A program made the translations under genes and the position numbers. From assembly GCA_905204935.1 (NCBI GenBank), contig CAJLBJ010000003.1, positions 1 through 64,000 of the forward strand: 64,000 bases of DNA. The letters are read 5' to 3'. The notes beneath the pieces were generated by a model. It had not been told where the DNA came from, did no database searches, and saw nothing but the letters and a program-made list of their open reading frames with translations. Below are positions 56,509 to 64,000 of this stretch, in pieces (the stretch's first letter is position 1; each line of letters opens with the position of its first letter). Source of the stretch: an uncultured Lactobacillus sp. Its GTDB lineage: Bacteria; Bacillota; Bacilli; Lactobacillales; Lactobacillaceae.

Positions 56509-57279
56509 TTATTCCTCTGATTTTCTACTAATTACTTTACGACTAGCTGCCGGTTTAATGCGCCGGAGCCAAAAATTGTTTGTCTTTCCATGTCTTACAA
56601 GATAATCTTCAATCGCAAAACCAACTAAAGATGCCAACAACGTAGCCACAACCAAGCCCATAGTGCCTTTTAAAACAACCATGAAAAAGGCTGCCAAACA
56701 GCCTGCAATAAGACTGATAACAATCGTTAACTTGTTTTTGACTTGCATAATAACCATATATAAGAATAGGGCCGTCAAAGCATAATCTACAATCGCTAAA
56801 TTAATTGAAATCAAACCGCCAATTAAACTACCAATCAAATTAGCTCCGGTCCAAAAAAGCAATGACCAATGCTCAACTTGTAATGCATCTTTAGGTGTCC
56901 ATGTTTTATCCGTAGCAAATTTTAAATAGTTAACGGCATAATTTTCATCGTTTAAAGACGCAGCAAAGAAGTACAAAAATTTCTTGCTTGTCCCTCGCAT
57001 ATATTGAGACAAACTAGATCCTAAAAGTGCATAACGTAATTCTAGGAAAAATAGCATTAATAAAATTGTATGCATCGGTGCATTAGTTGCCAACATCGAT
57101 GCAATCATAAACTGTGCACCACCCGAAAACACCAACAACGATACTAAAGTGGTTAATAAAGCGTTAAAACCAGCTGCATGTAGTAAAATTCCACATGCTA
57201 AACCAATCGGTACATAGCTCAAGCACAGTGGTAAGGCAATCTGAAACACCATTACCCAACGTGACTTATTTTCTTCCAC
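56509..57279 (-). CDS. azlC: AzlC family branched-chain amino acid permease
   Basis: The protein (256 aa) has about eight segments with ALPLCLSYVPIGLACGILL (about 15-33), VFSGGAQFMIASML near 50 and LELRYALLGSSLSQY near 79. It is the large subunit of the exporter completed by azlD 5 bases downstream. The start is GTG with GGGGGAAAC upstream. An extended -10 (TGCTATAAT) lies at 57330-57338. Confidence 0.93.
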   Translation of the reverse strand: MEENKSRWVMVFQIALPLCLSYVPIGLACGILLHAAGFNALLTTLVSLLVFSGGAQFMIASMLATNAPMHTILLMLFFLELRYALLGSSLSQYMRGTSKKFLYFFAASLNDENYAVNYLKFATDKTWTPKDALQVEHWSLLFWTGANLIGSLIGGLISINLAIVDYALTALFLYMVIMQVKNKLTIVISLIAGCLAAFFMVVLKGTMGLVVATLLASLVGFAIEDYLVRHGKTNNFWLRRIKPAASRKVISRKSEE

Positions 57280-57449
57280 GACATGTTTCCCCCACTATCA
57301 ATTAATCTCTAAAACGTCTCCATTTTCGATTATAGCATAGCTCCTAAACAATTGTTCATCTTTTTTTAGCCGATGATAATTTTTTCTGTAAGATATCGCC
57401 CTTATTTTATCAAAGTTGCTCAACTAAATTAGTTATTTTAAAACAAAAA

Positions 57450-57487
57450 TACCCTCCTTACTGAAATTATCCAGTAAAGAGGGTACT
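57450..57487 (-). terminator. YhgE-like gene terminator
   Basis: TACCCTCCTTACTG pairs with CAGTAAAGAGGGTA, with one C/A mismatch. The loop-proximal part (CCTTACTG...CAGTAAAG) matches the dacA terminator 3 kb away. Confidence 0.85.
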
Positions 57488-57518
57488 TAGTAATTCTTAG
57501 CTTGTAAATCTATTATTT

Positions 57519-60293
57519 TTATTGATCTGCTTCAACATTTTCTAAAGATTCTACATAAGTCATCTTGCTTCTTAAAGCACTCATTACAATCCATAAGAGT
57601 ACCAAACAAATTACAATATAAACAACTTGTACCAAGACAGAAGTTGTAATTTGACTTGCTCCTAAGCCTGAGTTTAAAGCTTGACGGAAGCCATAAACCG
57701 AGTAAGTCATTGGCAAGTATGGATTGATTGCTTGGAAGAACCCATCCATTCCTTTGGTGATTTCAATTGGGAACGAACCACCACAAGAACCTAATTGGAT
57801 TACCAAGAAAATCATACCTAAGAAACGACCTGGGTTGCCTAATGCCATTGATAAGAACATAATCAAATACATTGCCGTCAATGAGAAGCTAATTCCATTG
57901 ATTAAGAAGCTACCTAAATGTTGTGGATGCAAACCAGCTGCCATCATCAATAACATTTCAACTAATGCATTACCAATAGCAACTAAACCACCGATCGCAA
58001 TCTTACTTGCAAACCATTGTGTAGCCGTACCATCTGGTGTAGATAAGCGACGTAATGGGTAAACCAAGTTAAAGACTAATGCCCCAACATATAAAGCAAC
58101 AGAAAGCATGTATGGTGCTAAAGCATAACCATAGTTTTGTACTTTACTGTAGTTTTTGTGTTTTAAGTTAGTTGGTGCGGCAAACATTTCCGCATTCTTG
58201 TTAGTTAACTTAATGCCATTAACCGTCTTAGCCCCATCTTTAAGGCTGTTGGCTAATGTCTTGTTACCATCTTTAAGTTGCAAAGCACCATCGACAAGTT
58301 TACCTGAGTTATCTACTAATTGTTGTGTACCATCAGCTAATTGAGTAATACCACTAGTTAAAGTTGGTACTTGTGCATTTAAAGTATTCAAACCACTAGC
58401 TAATTGTGTTGAACCATTGTATGCACTACCCACACCTGCTGTATAAGTGTTAAGTCCACTGCTTAATTGACTCGAACCAACAAACAATTGTTGCACTCCA
58501 TTTGGTAATTGTTGAATTTGTTGAGCTTGAGCCTTAATTTGTGGCAACATTTGGCTGTATTTAACAATCTGAGATTGAATGTTTTGTAGATTGCCCATTT
58601 GACTTTGCAATTGCTTAATTTGTGCTTGCATTTCTGGGCTTGCAACTACTTTTTGGGCTGTTAATAATGTTTGTAAATCTTGTTGACTCAAGTTAAAGCC
58701 TTTAATCGTATTTAAGATATTCAATAAATCTTGTTTCTTAGATAAAACAGCTTGTAAAAGCTTGATTTGTGCTTGTAATTTTTGTAAATCTTCTGGTTTA
58801 AAGTTACTTTGCAATGTTGCCAAAATTGGATCAATTGTTTGTTTTACACCGGTATAAAGCATTAATTGTTTTTGTAAAACTTGAGCTTGTCCATTCATAA
58901 CATCAGCAATCACAGTTGGAAACTTATCTTGCGCAATATTTCCTTCTTTGACTTGGCGTAAAACAGAATTAATAGAAGCCCCAAAAGCACTATCTGAAGT
59001 AACTGTAATTTGGCCAGAAGCTAAGCCCATCACAAATTTTTGTGCCTGAGTTGGATCGTTTAAGCCTTGTAATAAGGTCACTACTTGTTCTTGTGTTAAA
59101 GTTTGCCCGTTTTGGATAATCGTTGGAATAATCGTTGCTTTAAATGCATTTAAAGCTTGGGTTAAACTATTTTGCAAACCTGAAACTTGTTCTAATAAGC
59201 TAGCAATAACTGTTACTTTATTTTGTAAATCATTAAGTTGAGCTTCATCGATTTGAAGTAATTGTTGGATAGCTGGATCTTGTTTAAGTGTTTCTAAAGC
59301 TTGTAAAGTTGATTGTAATTGATTAGCATCAACTTTACCTAAAATTTGGCCTGCATTTAACAATATTTGTAGACTTTGAATGTTTTGTGGTGTCAAATAT
59401 TGTTGAGCTGTTTGACTTAAATTACCGGCTTTATCCAATAAACCTGGCAATTGTGCTAACATATCTTTAACTTGTTGGCTAGTTGCGACTTGGTTTAATT
59501 GATCAATACCTGCTTGTAATTGACTTGCGCCAGAAGTTAGTTTTTGTGAATTAGCATTTAATTGCCCTAACCCACTGGCTAAGGCATCTGAACCATTAGT
59601 TAGTTGTAAAACGCCGCTTGCTAACGGGGTTACACCTATCTTAAGTTTAACCACCCCGTCGTTAACCGCGCTAACACCTGCTGTATAAACATTTAAACCA
59701 TCACTTAACGTTACTGTACCATCGCTTAATTGTTTAGCACCATCTGCAGCTTGATTAAAGCCTTTGCCCACTTTTTTAATAGTTGCAAACATCGTATTTG
59801 CATAGGCTGTCGTTACATTTTCACGTACTTGAGCCTTGATTTGTTTGGCACCTTCTTGACTGATAACTTGTCCAATATAGTTTAACGAGTCATTTGTGTT
59901 ATAGGTCAATTCCATTTTCTTAGGATTTTTTTCTAAAACGGTTGTTGCGTTTTTAGAGAAATCTTTTGGAATAGTTAATACCATGTAATATTTTTTGTGA
60001 CTCAAACCATATTGTGCTTTTTTAGCTGACACAAAATTCCAATCTAAGTCGTTATTTTTCTTTAATTCTTTAACCAATTCAGCCCCAACGGCAAATTTCT
60101 TACCTTGATAGTATACGCTCTTATCTTTATTGACAACTGCAACGGGTAAATATTGTGTATTTCCGTATGGATCCCAAACTGACTTCAAGAAGAAGACGGA
60201 ATAAAGAAATGGAATAAACATGATTCCGATGATTGTTGCAATCAGAATCTTATGATTTTTAATATTTCTAAATTCTTCCTTAATCATATTCAA
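57519..60293 (-). CDS. YhgE/Pip-type large membrane protein (ABC-2 permease fold)
   Basis: The protein (924 aa) has an N-terminal membrane segment (about 20-40), a YhgE/Pip domain (SVWDPYGNTQYLPVAVVN) and a very long Gln-rich coiled-coil middle (about 185-700). Six C-terminal segments carry the ABC-2-like core. The middle holds two copies of a QL-x2-G-x3-L-x2-G block, LSDGLNVYTAGVS (near 195) and LSSGLNTYTAGVG (near 625). Relatives include phage receptor Pip and EsaA-like proteins. AGGGAGG is 8 bases before TTG; an ATG two codons later is possible. Substrate unknown. Confidence 0.85.
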   Translation of the reverse strand: MNMIKEEFRNIKNHKILIATIIGIMFIPFLYSVFFLKSVWDPYGNTQYLPVAVVNKDKSVYYQGKKFAVGAELVKELKKNNDLDWNFVSAKKAQYGLSHKKYYMVLTIPKDFSKNATTVLEKNPKKMELTYNTNDSLNYIGQVISQEGAKQIKAQVRENVTTAYANTMFATIKKVGKGFNQAADGAKQLSDGTVTLSDGLNVYTAGVSAVNDGVVKLKIGVTPLASGVLQLTNGSDALASGLGQLNANSQKLTSGASQLQAGIDQLNQVATSQQVKDMLAQLPGLLDKAGNLSQTAQQYLTPQNIQSLQILLNAGQILGKVDANQLQSTLQALETLKQDPAIQQLLQIDEAQLNDLQNKVTVIASLLEQVSGLQNSLTQALNAFKATIIPTIIQNGQTLTQEQVVTLLQGLNDPTQAQKFVMGLASGQITVTSDSAFGASINSVLRQVKEGNIAQDKFPTVIADVMNGQAQVLQKQLMLYTGVKQTIDPILATLQSNFKPEDLQKLQAQIKLLQAVLSKKQDLLNILNTIKGFNLSQQDLQTLLTAQKVVASPEMQAQIKQLQSQMGNLQNIQSQIVKYSQMLPQIKAQAQQIQQLPNGVQQLFVGSSQLSSGLNTYTAGVGSAYNGSTQLASGLNTLNAQVPTLTSGITQLADGTQQLVDNSGKLVDGALQLKDGNKTLANSLKDGAKTVNGIKLTNKNAEMFAAPTNLKHKNYSKVQNYGYALAPYMLSVALYVGALVFNLVYPLRRLSTPDGTATQWFASKIAIGGLVAIGNALVEMLLMMAAGLHPQHLGSFLINGISFSLTAMYLIMFLSMALGNPGRFLGMIFLVIQLGSCGGSFPIEITKGMDGFFQAINPYLPMTYSVYGFRQALNSGLGASQITTSVLVQVVYIVICLVLLWIVMSALRSKMTYVESLENVEADQ

Positions 60294-60343
60294 GACTATT
60301 TCCTCCCTATCTCCAATAGCCATTGTCTACTTTTATAATCTAT

Positions 60344-60407
60344 AATATACACTCAATATCCACAAATAACAACTCATAAAACGCGACAATTTTTAAAATA
60401 TGTCGCG
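60344..60407 (-). promoter_or_regulatory. Promoter of the YhgE-like gene with upstream 26-bp palindrome
   Basis: TTGTTA (60367-60372), 17 bases and TATATT (60344-60349) form a promoter. A CGCGACA-12 bases-TGTCGCG palindrome (60382-60407) lies 9 bases upstream of the -35. Its GC arms stand out in AT-rich DNA, suggesting an activator site or a small hairpin. Confidence 0.55.
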
Positions 60408-60572
60408 CAATTTCATTTGATTTCATAAGCTATGATTGACCTTTCAAACAAGAAATCGCTTACTTTAAAAATAAATTTTTCCAAAACATTAAGTAACTTT
60501 GATAATGTTAAACTTAGATGTTCTTACTTAACAATAAGACTTTTAATTTAATATGCTAAATCCTTCAAACAA
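60408..60572. other. Intergenic, dacA to YhgE-like gene
   Basis: This AT-rich stretch has no open frame, promoter or repeat that I can support beyond the two flanking elements. Confidence 0.4.
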
Positions 60573-60612
60573 AAAGACCTCCTTACTGGCAAATCCCAGT
60601 AAAGAGGTCTTT
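60573..60612 (-). terminator. dacA terminator
   Basis: AAAGACCTCCTTACTGG (60573-60589) pairs with CCAGTAAAGAGGTCTTT (60596-60612). It begins about 22 bases after the dacA stop. Confidence 0.88.
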
Positions 60613-60634
60613 ATTAATTGTAGTTTTTTAACTC

Positions 60635-61984
60635 TTATTTATTAAACAAGCCTTTAACAGCTCGCCAACCAATTACAAAAATGTTAGCTTTCTTAACTTC
60701 GCTTGTCGTCTTAGCTTTGACATTTAAACTTGTCGCCCCATCAAGGTAAGCTAAATCTTGGCCTTTGATGCTTAATGCCAAGGTCCCTACGCTTTGCCCT
60801 TTGCTTAATGGTGCTTGTAAACCATCTTTTTCGTAAAGCTTCTTATCAGCTTTTACACTTGCTTTGATTGCTGTTGTTTGTACACCATTTTTCAACCAAA
60901 CATCTTGGTTATCTTTCAAGGCTACTTTAGTCGTTAATTCTTTACCGTCATGAACAGGTAAACTGTCTGCTCCTTTAAATGTCATCCCGGCTTTAAGTGT
61001 TGTGTAATTGTAATTGTTAAAGACATAAGACATTAATTTTTGGGTTTCTTCAAAACGTGATAAATCTTCTTGACTAGTATGCTTTGCACCTAAAACAACT
61101 GTGATGATTCGATGCCCATCTTTTTTAACAGTCGCCACAAAACATGCACCTGCAGAATCAGAAGTACCCGTCTTCAAACCGTCAACAGGAAGTTCCGTAT
61201 ATGACTTAGCCAAGCCTTTCAACATCCAATTCCAATTTTCCATCTCGGTTTGATCAGTACCATTATCAAATTTCATGCGCGTAATCTTAGTTGTATCTAA
61301 GACTTCTGGATAATCTTTTAGTAATCGTTGCGCAATGATTGCCATATCTTTAGCAGAAAATTCATTTTCAGCATTATCTGGTGCACCAGGATACTTGGCA
61401 TCGCCGACTTCACTATTGGATAAACCATTAGCTGTATAAATCTTAGCATCGTTGATTCCAAATTTTTGGGCTTGTTTTCTCATCATGTCGATAAAGCCTT
61501 TATGACTACCTGCCACAGCATTACCTAAAGCCAGTGCTGCACCATTAGCAGAATAAATCAAGGTCGCTTGGTATAAAGCTTTAACAGTATACGCATGCCC
61601 TTCTTTTAAAGGAACATTTGATAAATTAGTATCTTGGCTGACCTTTTGTGAAGCTTCATCTGGTACAATTTTTTGATTCCATGAAAGTTTTCCTTCATGA
61701 ATGGCTTGTAAAACTAAATAAACCGTCAAAAGTTTTGACAAAGATGCAATTGGTAAAACTTGTTCGGCATTTTTAGAATATAAAATTTGCCCACTTTTAG
61801 CATCAACTGCTAAACCAGCTTTAACATCTAAGTTAAGCTCACTTGTCCCCATATCTTTAATTTCTGCGGCTGCCACACTAGTTGTGTTAAATGCACCGAT
61901 TCCTGCAGCAAATGTTCCCGCAAACGCTAGTGCTACTCCAAATGCAGCCATGGTCTTTTTCATTTTTTTGAAAAATTTCATCAC
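60635..61984 (-). CDS. dacA: D-alanyl-D-alanine carboxypeptidase (PBP5 type)
   Basis: The protein (449 aa) trims the terminal D-Ala of peptidoglycan pentapeptides outside the cell. A signal peptide covers about 1-38. The active serine is in IASLSKLLT (SxxK, near 82), the second motif is YSANGAAL (SxN, near 145) and the third is LKTGTSDSAG (KTG, near 270). A C-terminal PBP5-C beta domain ends with a short amphipathic end. The first codon is GTG, directly followed by ATG; either may be used after GGAAGGA. Monocistronic. Confidence 0.95.
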   Translation of the reverse strand: MMKFFKKMKKTMAAFGVALAFAGTFAAGIGAFNTTSVAAAEIKDMGTSELNLDVKAGLAVDAKSGQILYSKNAEQVLPIASLSKLLTVYLVLQAIHEGKLSWNQKIVPDEASQKVSQDTNLSNVPLKEGHAYTVKALYQATLIYSANGAALALGNAVAGSHKGFIDMMRKQAQKFGINDAKIYTANGLSNSEVGDAKYPGAPDNAENEFSAKDMAIIAQRLLKDYPEVLDTTKITRMKFDNGTDQTEMENWNWMLKGLAKSYTELPVDGLKTGTSDSAGACFVATVKKDGHRIITVVLGAKHTSQEDLSRFEETQKLMSYVFNNYNYTTLKAGMTFKGADSLPVHDGKELTTKVALKDNQDVWLKNGVQTTAIKASVKADKKLYEKDGLQAPLSKGQSVGTLALSIKGQDLAYLDGATSLNVKAKTTSEVKKANIFVIGWRAVKGLFNK

Positions 61985-62070
61985 GCTGATTTTCCTTCCA
62001 TATCAATAAAATATTCTTAATCTAGCATACCCAAAACAACCAAATGTTTCAAGCCTTTTCAACAAGTAAA

Positions 62071-63228
62071 TTACGGATTTTGCGGTTTAACAAAATCGGC
62101 ATGTTTAACCGGTAAACGCAGTGTAAAACTTGTTAAATGCTCATCTGATTCTACATAAATATAACCGTGATGTAGTTCAACAATACTTTGGGCAATTGCT
62201 AAGCCTAAGCCCGTTCCACCCGTTTCTTTAGAACGTGAACTCTCCACTCGATAAAAACGATCAAAAACTTGGGCTAACGCTTTTTTAGGAATTGGTTCGC
62301 CATCATTTGCCACGACTAATTCGACTTCTTTTTCCCAAAGAGAATGTGCTTTTAGATAAATATGTTTTCCGCCCTTACCATATTTTAGGCCATTTGAGAT
62401 TAAATTATTAAAGACCCGCGCTAATTTTTCTGGATCTGCCTCAATTAACAAAGGCTCTTTAGGAGTAGTTACTTCGATTTGCATCTGTTTTTTGCTAGCT
62501 TCTAATTCAAAACTAGCTCCTAACTGCTCAAGCATCGCTCCAATATCAATCGTTGAAATATTAACAGGTGCATCTGTTTGTCTGACCTTGGTGTATTCAA
62601 ACAAATCATCTACTAAAGATTTCATCTGTTTAGATTTCAAATATGCAGTGTGCGTGTATTTGAGTAAATCTTCTTCGCTTTGATATTGTTTGTCTTCAAT
62701 TAAACCTAAATAACCAATAATAGAAGTTAACGGTGTTCTAATGTCGTGACTGACATTGGTGATTAATTCATCCTTTGAACGCTCAATTTTTCTTTCTTCT
62801 TCCATTGCATTAATTGTACTGTCAACTAAAGCATTAACACTTTCAACTACACGTTGCATTTGTCCAGAAAGTGTAAATGGAATCCGATGACTGAAGTGTC
62901 CGGATGCAATGTAATGTAACTCTGCGATAACATGACGCAATTGCATTTGTCGATAACGTCGTATTAAGCGCCAATACACAATAAAAATATCAACAACTAA
63001 CATAAAAACAATAAACAACCAGCCCCAACTCCATAATTGCAAGTTATGCGGCCCAAATGTTAGTGACATCTTTATTTGAAAAATTCCACTCGATAAATAA
63101 GGGTTAATATCAATGATTTGTTTTAAAATCACATAAATCGACATGTTTAAAAGTAATAGTAAAATGACGGTTACTACACCTTCACCAAATAATTCACTTT
63201 TTTCACGTCCAGTTAACTGAAATTTCAA
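62071..63228 (-). CDS. Sensor histidine kinase (VanS-like)
   Basis: The protein (385 aa) has two membrane segments (about 13-38 and 67-85), a short external loop, a HAMP-like linker (LRHVIAELHYIASGHFSHRI) and a HisKA helix with the phospho-histidine in NVSHDIRTPLTSIIGYL near 157. The ATPase boxes are NNLISNGLKYG, FDRFYRVESSR and GGTGLGLAI. The start is TTG with AAAGGGGAT upstream. It works with the response regulator 26 bases upstream. The stimulus is not evident; the layout resembles VanS/SaeS sensors. Confidence 0.93.
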   Translation of the reverse strand: MKFQLTGREKSELFGEGVVTVILLLLLNMSIYVILKQIIDINPYLSSGIFQIKMSLTFGPHNLQLWSWGWLFIVFMLVVDIFIVYWRLIRRYRQMQLRHVIAELHYIASGHFSHRIPFTLSGQMQRVVESVNALVDSTINAMEEERKIERSKDELITNVSHDIRTPLTSIIGYLGLIEDKQYQSEEDLLKYTHTAYLKSKQMKSLVDDLFEYTKVRQTDAPVNISTIDIGAMLEQLGASFELEASKKQMQIEVTTPKEPLLIEADPEKLARVFNNLISNGLKYGKGGKHIYLKAHSLWEKEVELVVANDGEPIPKKALAQVFDRFYRVESSRSKETGGTGLGLAIAQSIVELHHGYIYVESDEHLTSFTLRLPVKHADFVKPQNP

Positions 63229-63254
63229 ATTAATTGATCCCCTTTGACTTAATT

Positions 63255-63944
63255 TTAGCGTGATTCAATCTTGTAGCCTACGCCCCATACAGTTTGAATA
63301 ACCTTTTCGCCTTTAGTAGCTTCTTCAATCTTATCGCGTAAGTGACTAACGTGTACCATCACGGTTTTAGCAGAAACAACTGATTCTTGTTGCCAAACAC
63401 GTTCAAAGATTTCATCGGCAGAAAAAACTCTATTAGGGTGACTAGCCAACAAATATAAAATTCCAAATTCTAAAGCTGTTAATTGGATTGCGACACCTTC
63501 ACTGGTCTCAACTTCATGAGAATCTTTTTTAATTACAAGTGGCCCAATTTCAATACGATCAGGTTCTTCATTTTTAACTTCATGTTGTGAACGACGCAAC
63601 AATGAACGTACCCGTGCCATGACTTCTAATGGATTAAACGGCTTAGTCACATAATCATCAGCCCCTTGAATCAATCCTTGAATCTTGTCTAAATCATCGG
63701 CCTTAGCAGACAACATCAAGACTGGAATCTGTGAGTCTTTACGAATTTCACGAACAACTTGTAAACCATCCATTTGTGGCATCATAATATCTAAAATCAT
63801 CAATGCAATTTCTGGATTAGTGTTTAACTTAGTCAAGGCTTCCTTGCCATTATAAGCTTTTTCAACTTCGTAACCTTCATTTTTAATATAAATACTTAAT
63901 AATTCAACAATATCTTTGTCATCATCAACAACTAAAATCTTCAT
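63255..63944 (-). CDS. OmpR/PhoB family response regulator (VanR-like)
   Basis: The protein (229 aa) has a receiver domain with the phospho-Asp in MILDIMMPQMDGL near 53, an acidic pair DDDKD at 8-12 and Lys in YVTKPFNPLE near 102. A C-terminal winged helix follows (FSADEIFERVWQQESVVSAKTV). GGAGGATATTAAT fits ATG at 63944 (MKILVVDD), so the five-codon extension is rejected. It is first in the operon and pairs with the downstream kinase. Confidence 0.95.
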   Translation of the reverse strand: MKILVVDDDKDIVELLSIYIKNEGYEVEKAYNGKEALTKLNTNPEIALMILDIMMPQMDGLQVVREIRKDSQIPVLMLSAKADDLDKIQGLIQGADDYVTKPFNPLEVMARVRSLLRRSQHEVKNEEPDRIEIGPLVIKKDSHEVETSEGVAIQLTALEFGILYLLASHPNRVFSADEIFERVWQQESVVSAKTVMVHVSHLRDKIEEATKGEKVIQTVWGVGYKIESR

Positions 63945-64000
63945 ATTAATATCCTCCAAAACTATACATTTTAATCTTTTTACACAATTTTGTTTTACTC

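Overview
This window is a stretch of low-GC Firmicutes chromosome, most likely from a member of the Lactobacillaceae. The evidence is the AT-rich codon use, the gene order pth-mfd-flippase-rqcP-divIC-S1-tilS-hpt-ftsH-hslO-dus-lysS followed by an rRNA operon, the L-lactate dehydrogenase and acetolactate/acetoin genes, and the strong AGGAGG-type ribosome binding sites. I cannot name the species. I see no prophage, insertion sequence, CRISPR array or tRNA gene.

Layout. Bases 1-230 carry the leader and three tandem promoters of an rRNA operon that runs leftward out of the window. Bases 251-15159 are the housekeeping block, all on the minus strand: translation (lysS, dus, pth, tilS), proteostasis (ftsH, hslO, rqcP), division (divIC), lipid-linked precursor export, and transcription-coupled repair (mfd). 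Bases 15432-17148 hold ldh and a CBS-ACT c-di-AMP-binding-type protein on the plus strand. Bases 17442-24438 hold mazF with an unusual antitoxin, alr, acpS, a DEAD-box helicase, murF, and the membrane pair htpX/lemA. A promoter, a multi-helix RNA and a terminator, with no open frame, sit between lemA and an acetyltransferase at about 24.54-24.76 kb. This is the best candidate for an undescribed element.

Bases 25560-27232 are a dihydroxyacetone kinase operon. Its middle gene dhaL is broken by a deletion fused to the dhaK end and by a frameshift. Bases 27286-33531 are one multidrug-type operon: a fused MacB-like transporter, a TetR regulator and a heterodimeric ABC exporter. It is driven by a promoter with two abutting palindromic operators. 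Next come two flavin reductases (one with a C-terminal flavinylation-like motif), a purine permease, a lysine permease under a lysine riboswitch, the acetolactate synthase/decarboxylase pair with an Rrf2 regulator, a zinc-ribbon DUF805 protein, and an LCP wall-polymer ligase.

Bases 44266-57279 are an accessory-looking transport and regulation region. It has an orphan FtsX-like permease, a two-part ThrE-type exporter, an MFS carrier, a cold-shock protein, an MntR/DtxR regulator with its operator, a pseudouridine synthase, a GntR-ABC operon, a PAP2 phosphatase, an ABC/FtsX pair, a tethered helical protein, and AzlCD. The right end holds a very large YhgE/Pip-type membrane protein, a D-Ala-D-Ala carboxypeptidase and a VanRS-like two-component system.

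Several genes share cell-envelope themes (murF, alr, LCP, PAP2, dacA, flippase, two-component system), and several respond to stress (ftsH with a CtsR-type site, hslO, htpX, csp, DEAD-box helicase). Start codons were re-chosen from ribosome binding sites where the longest frame was implausible; those choices are inferences from the sequence.
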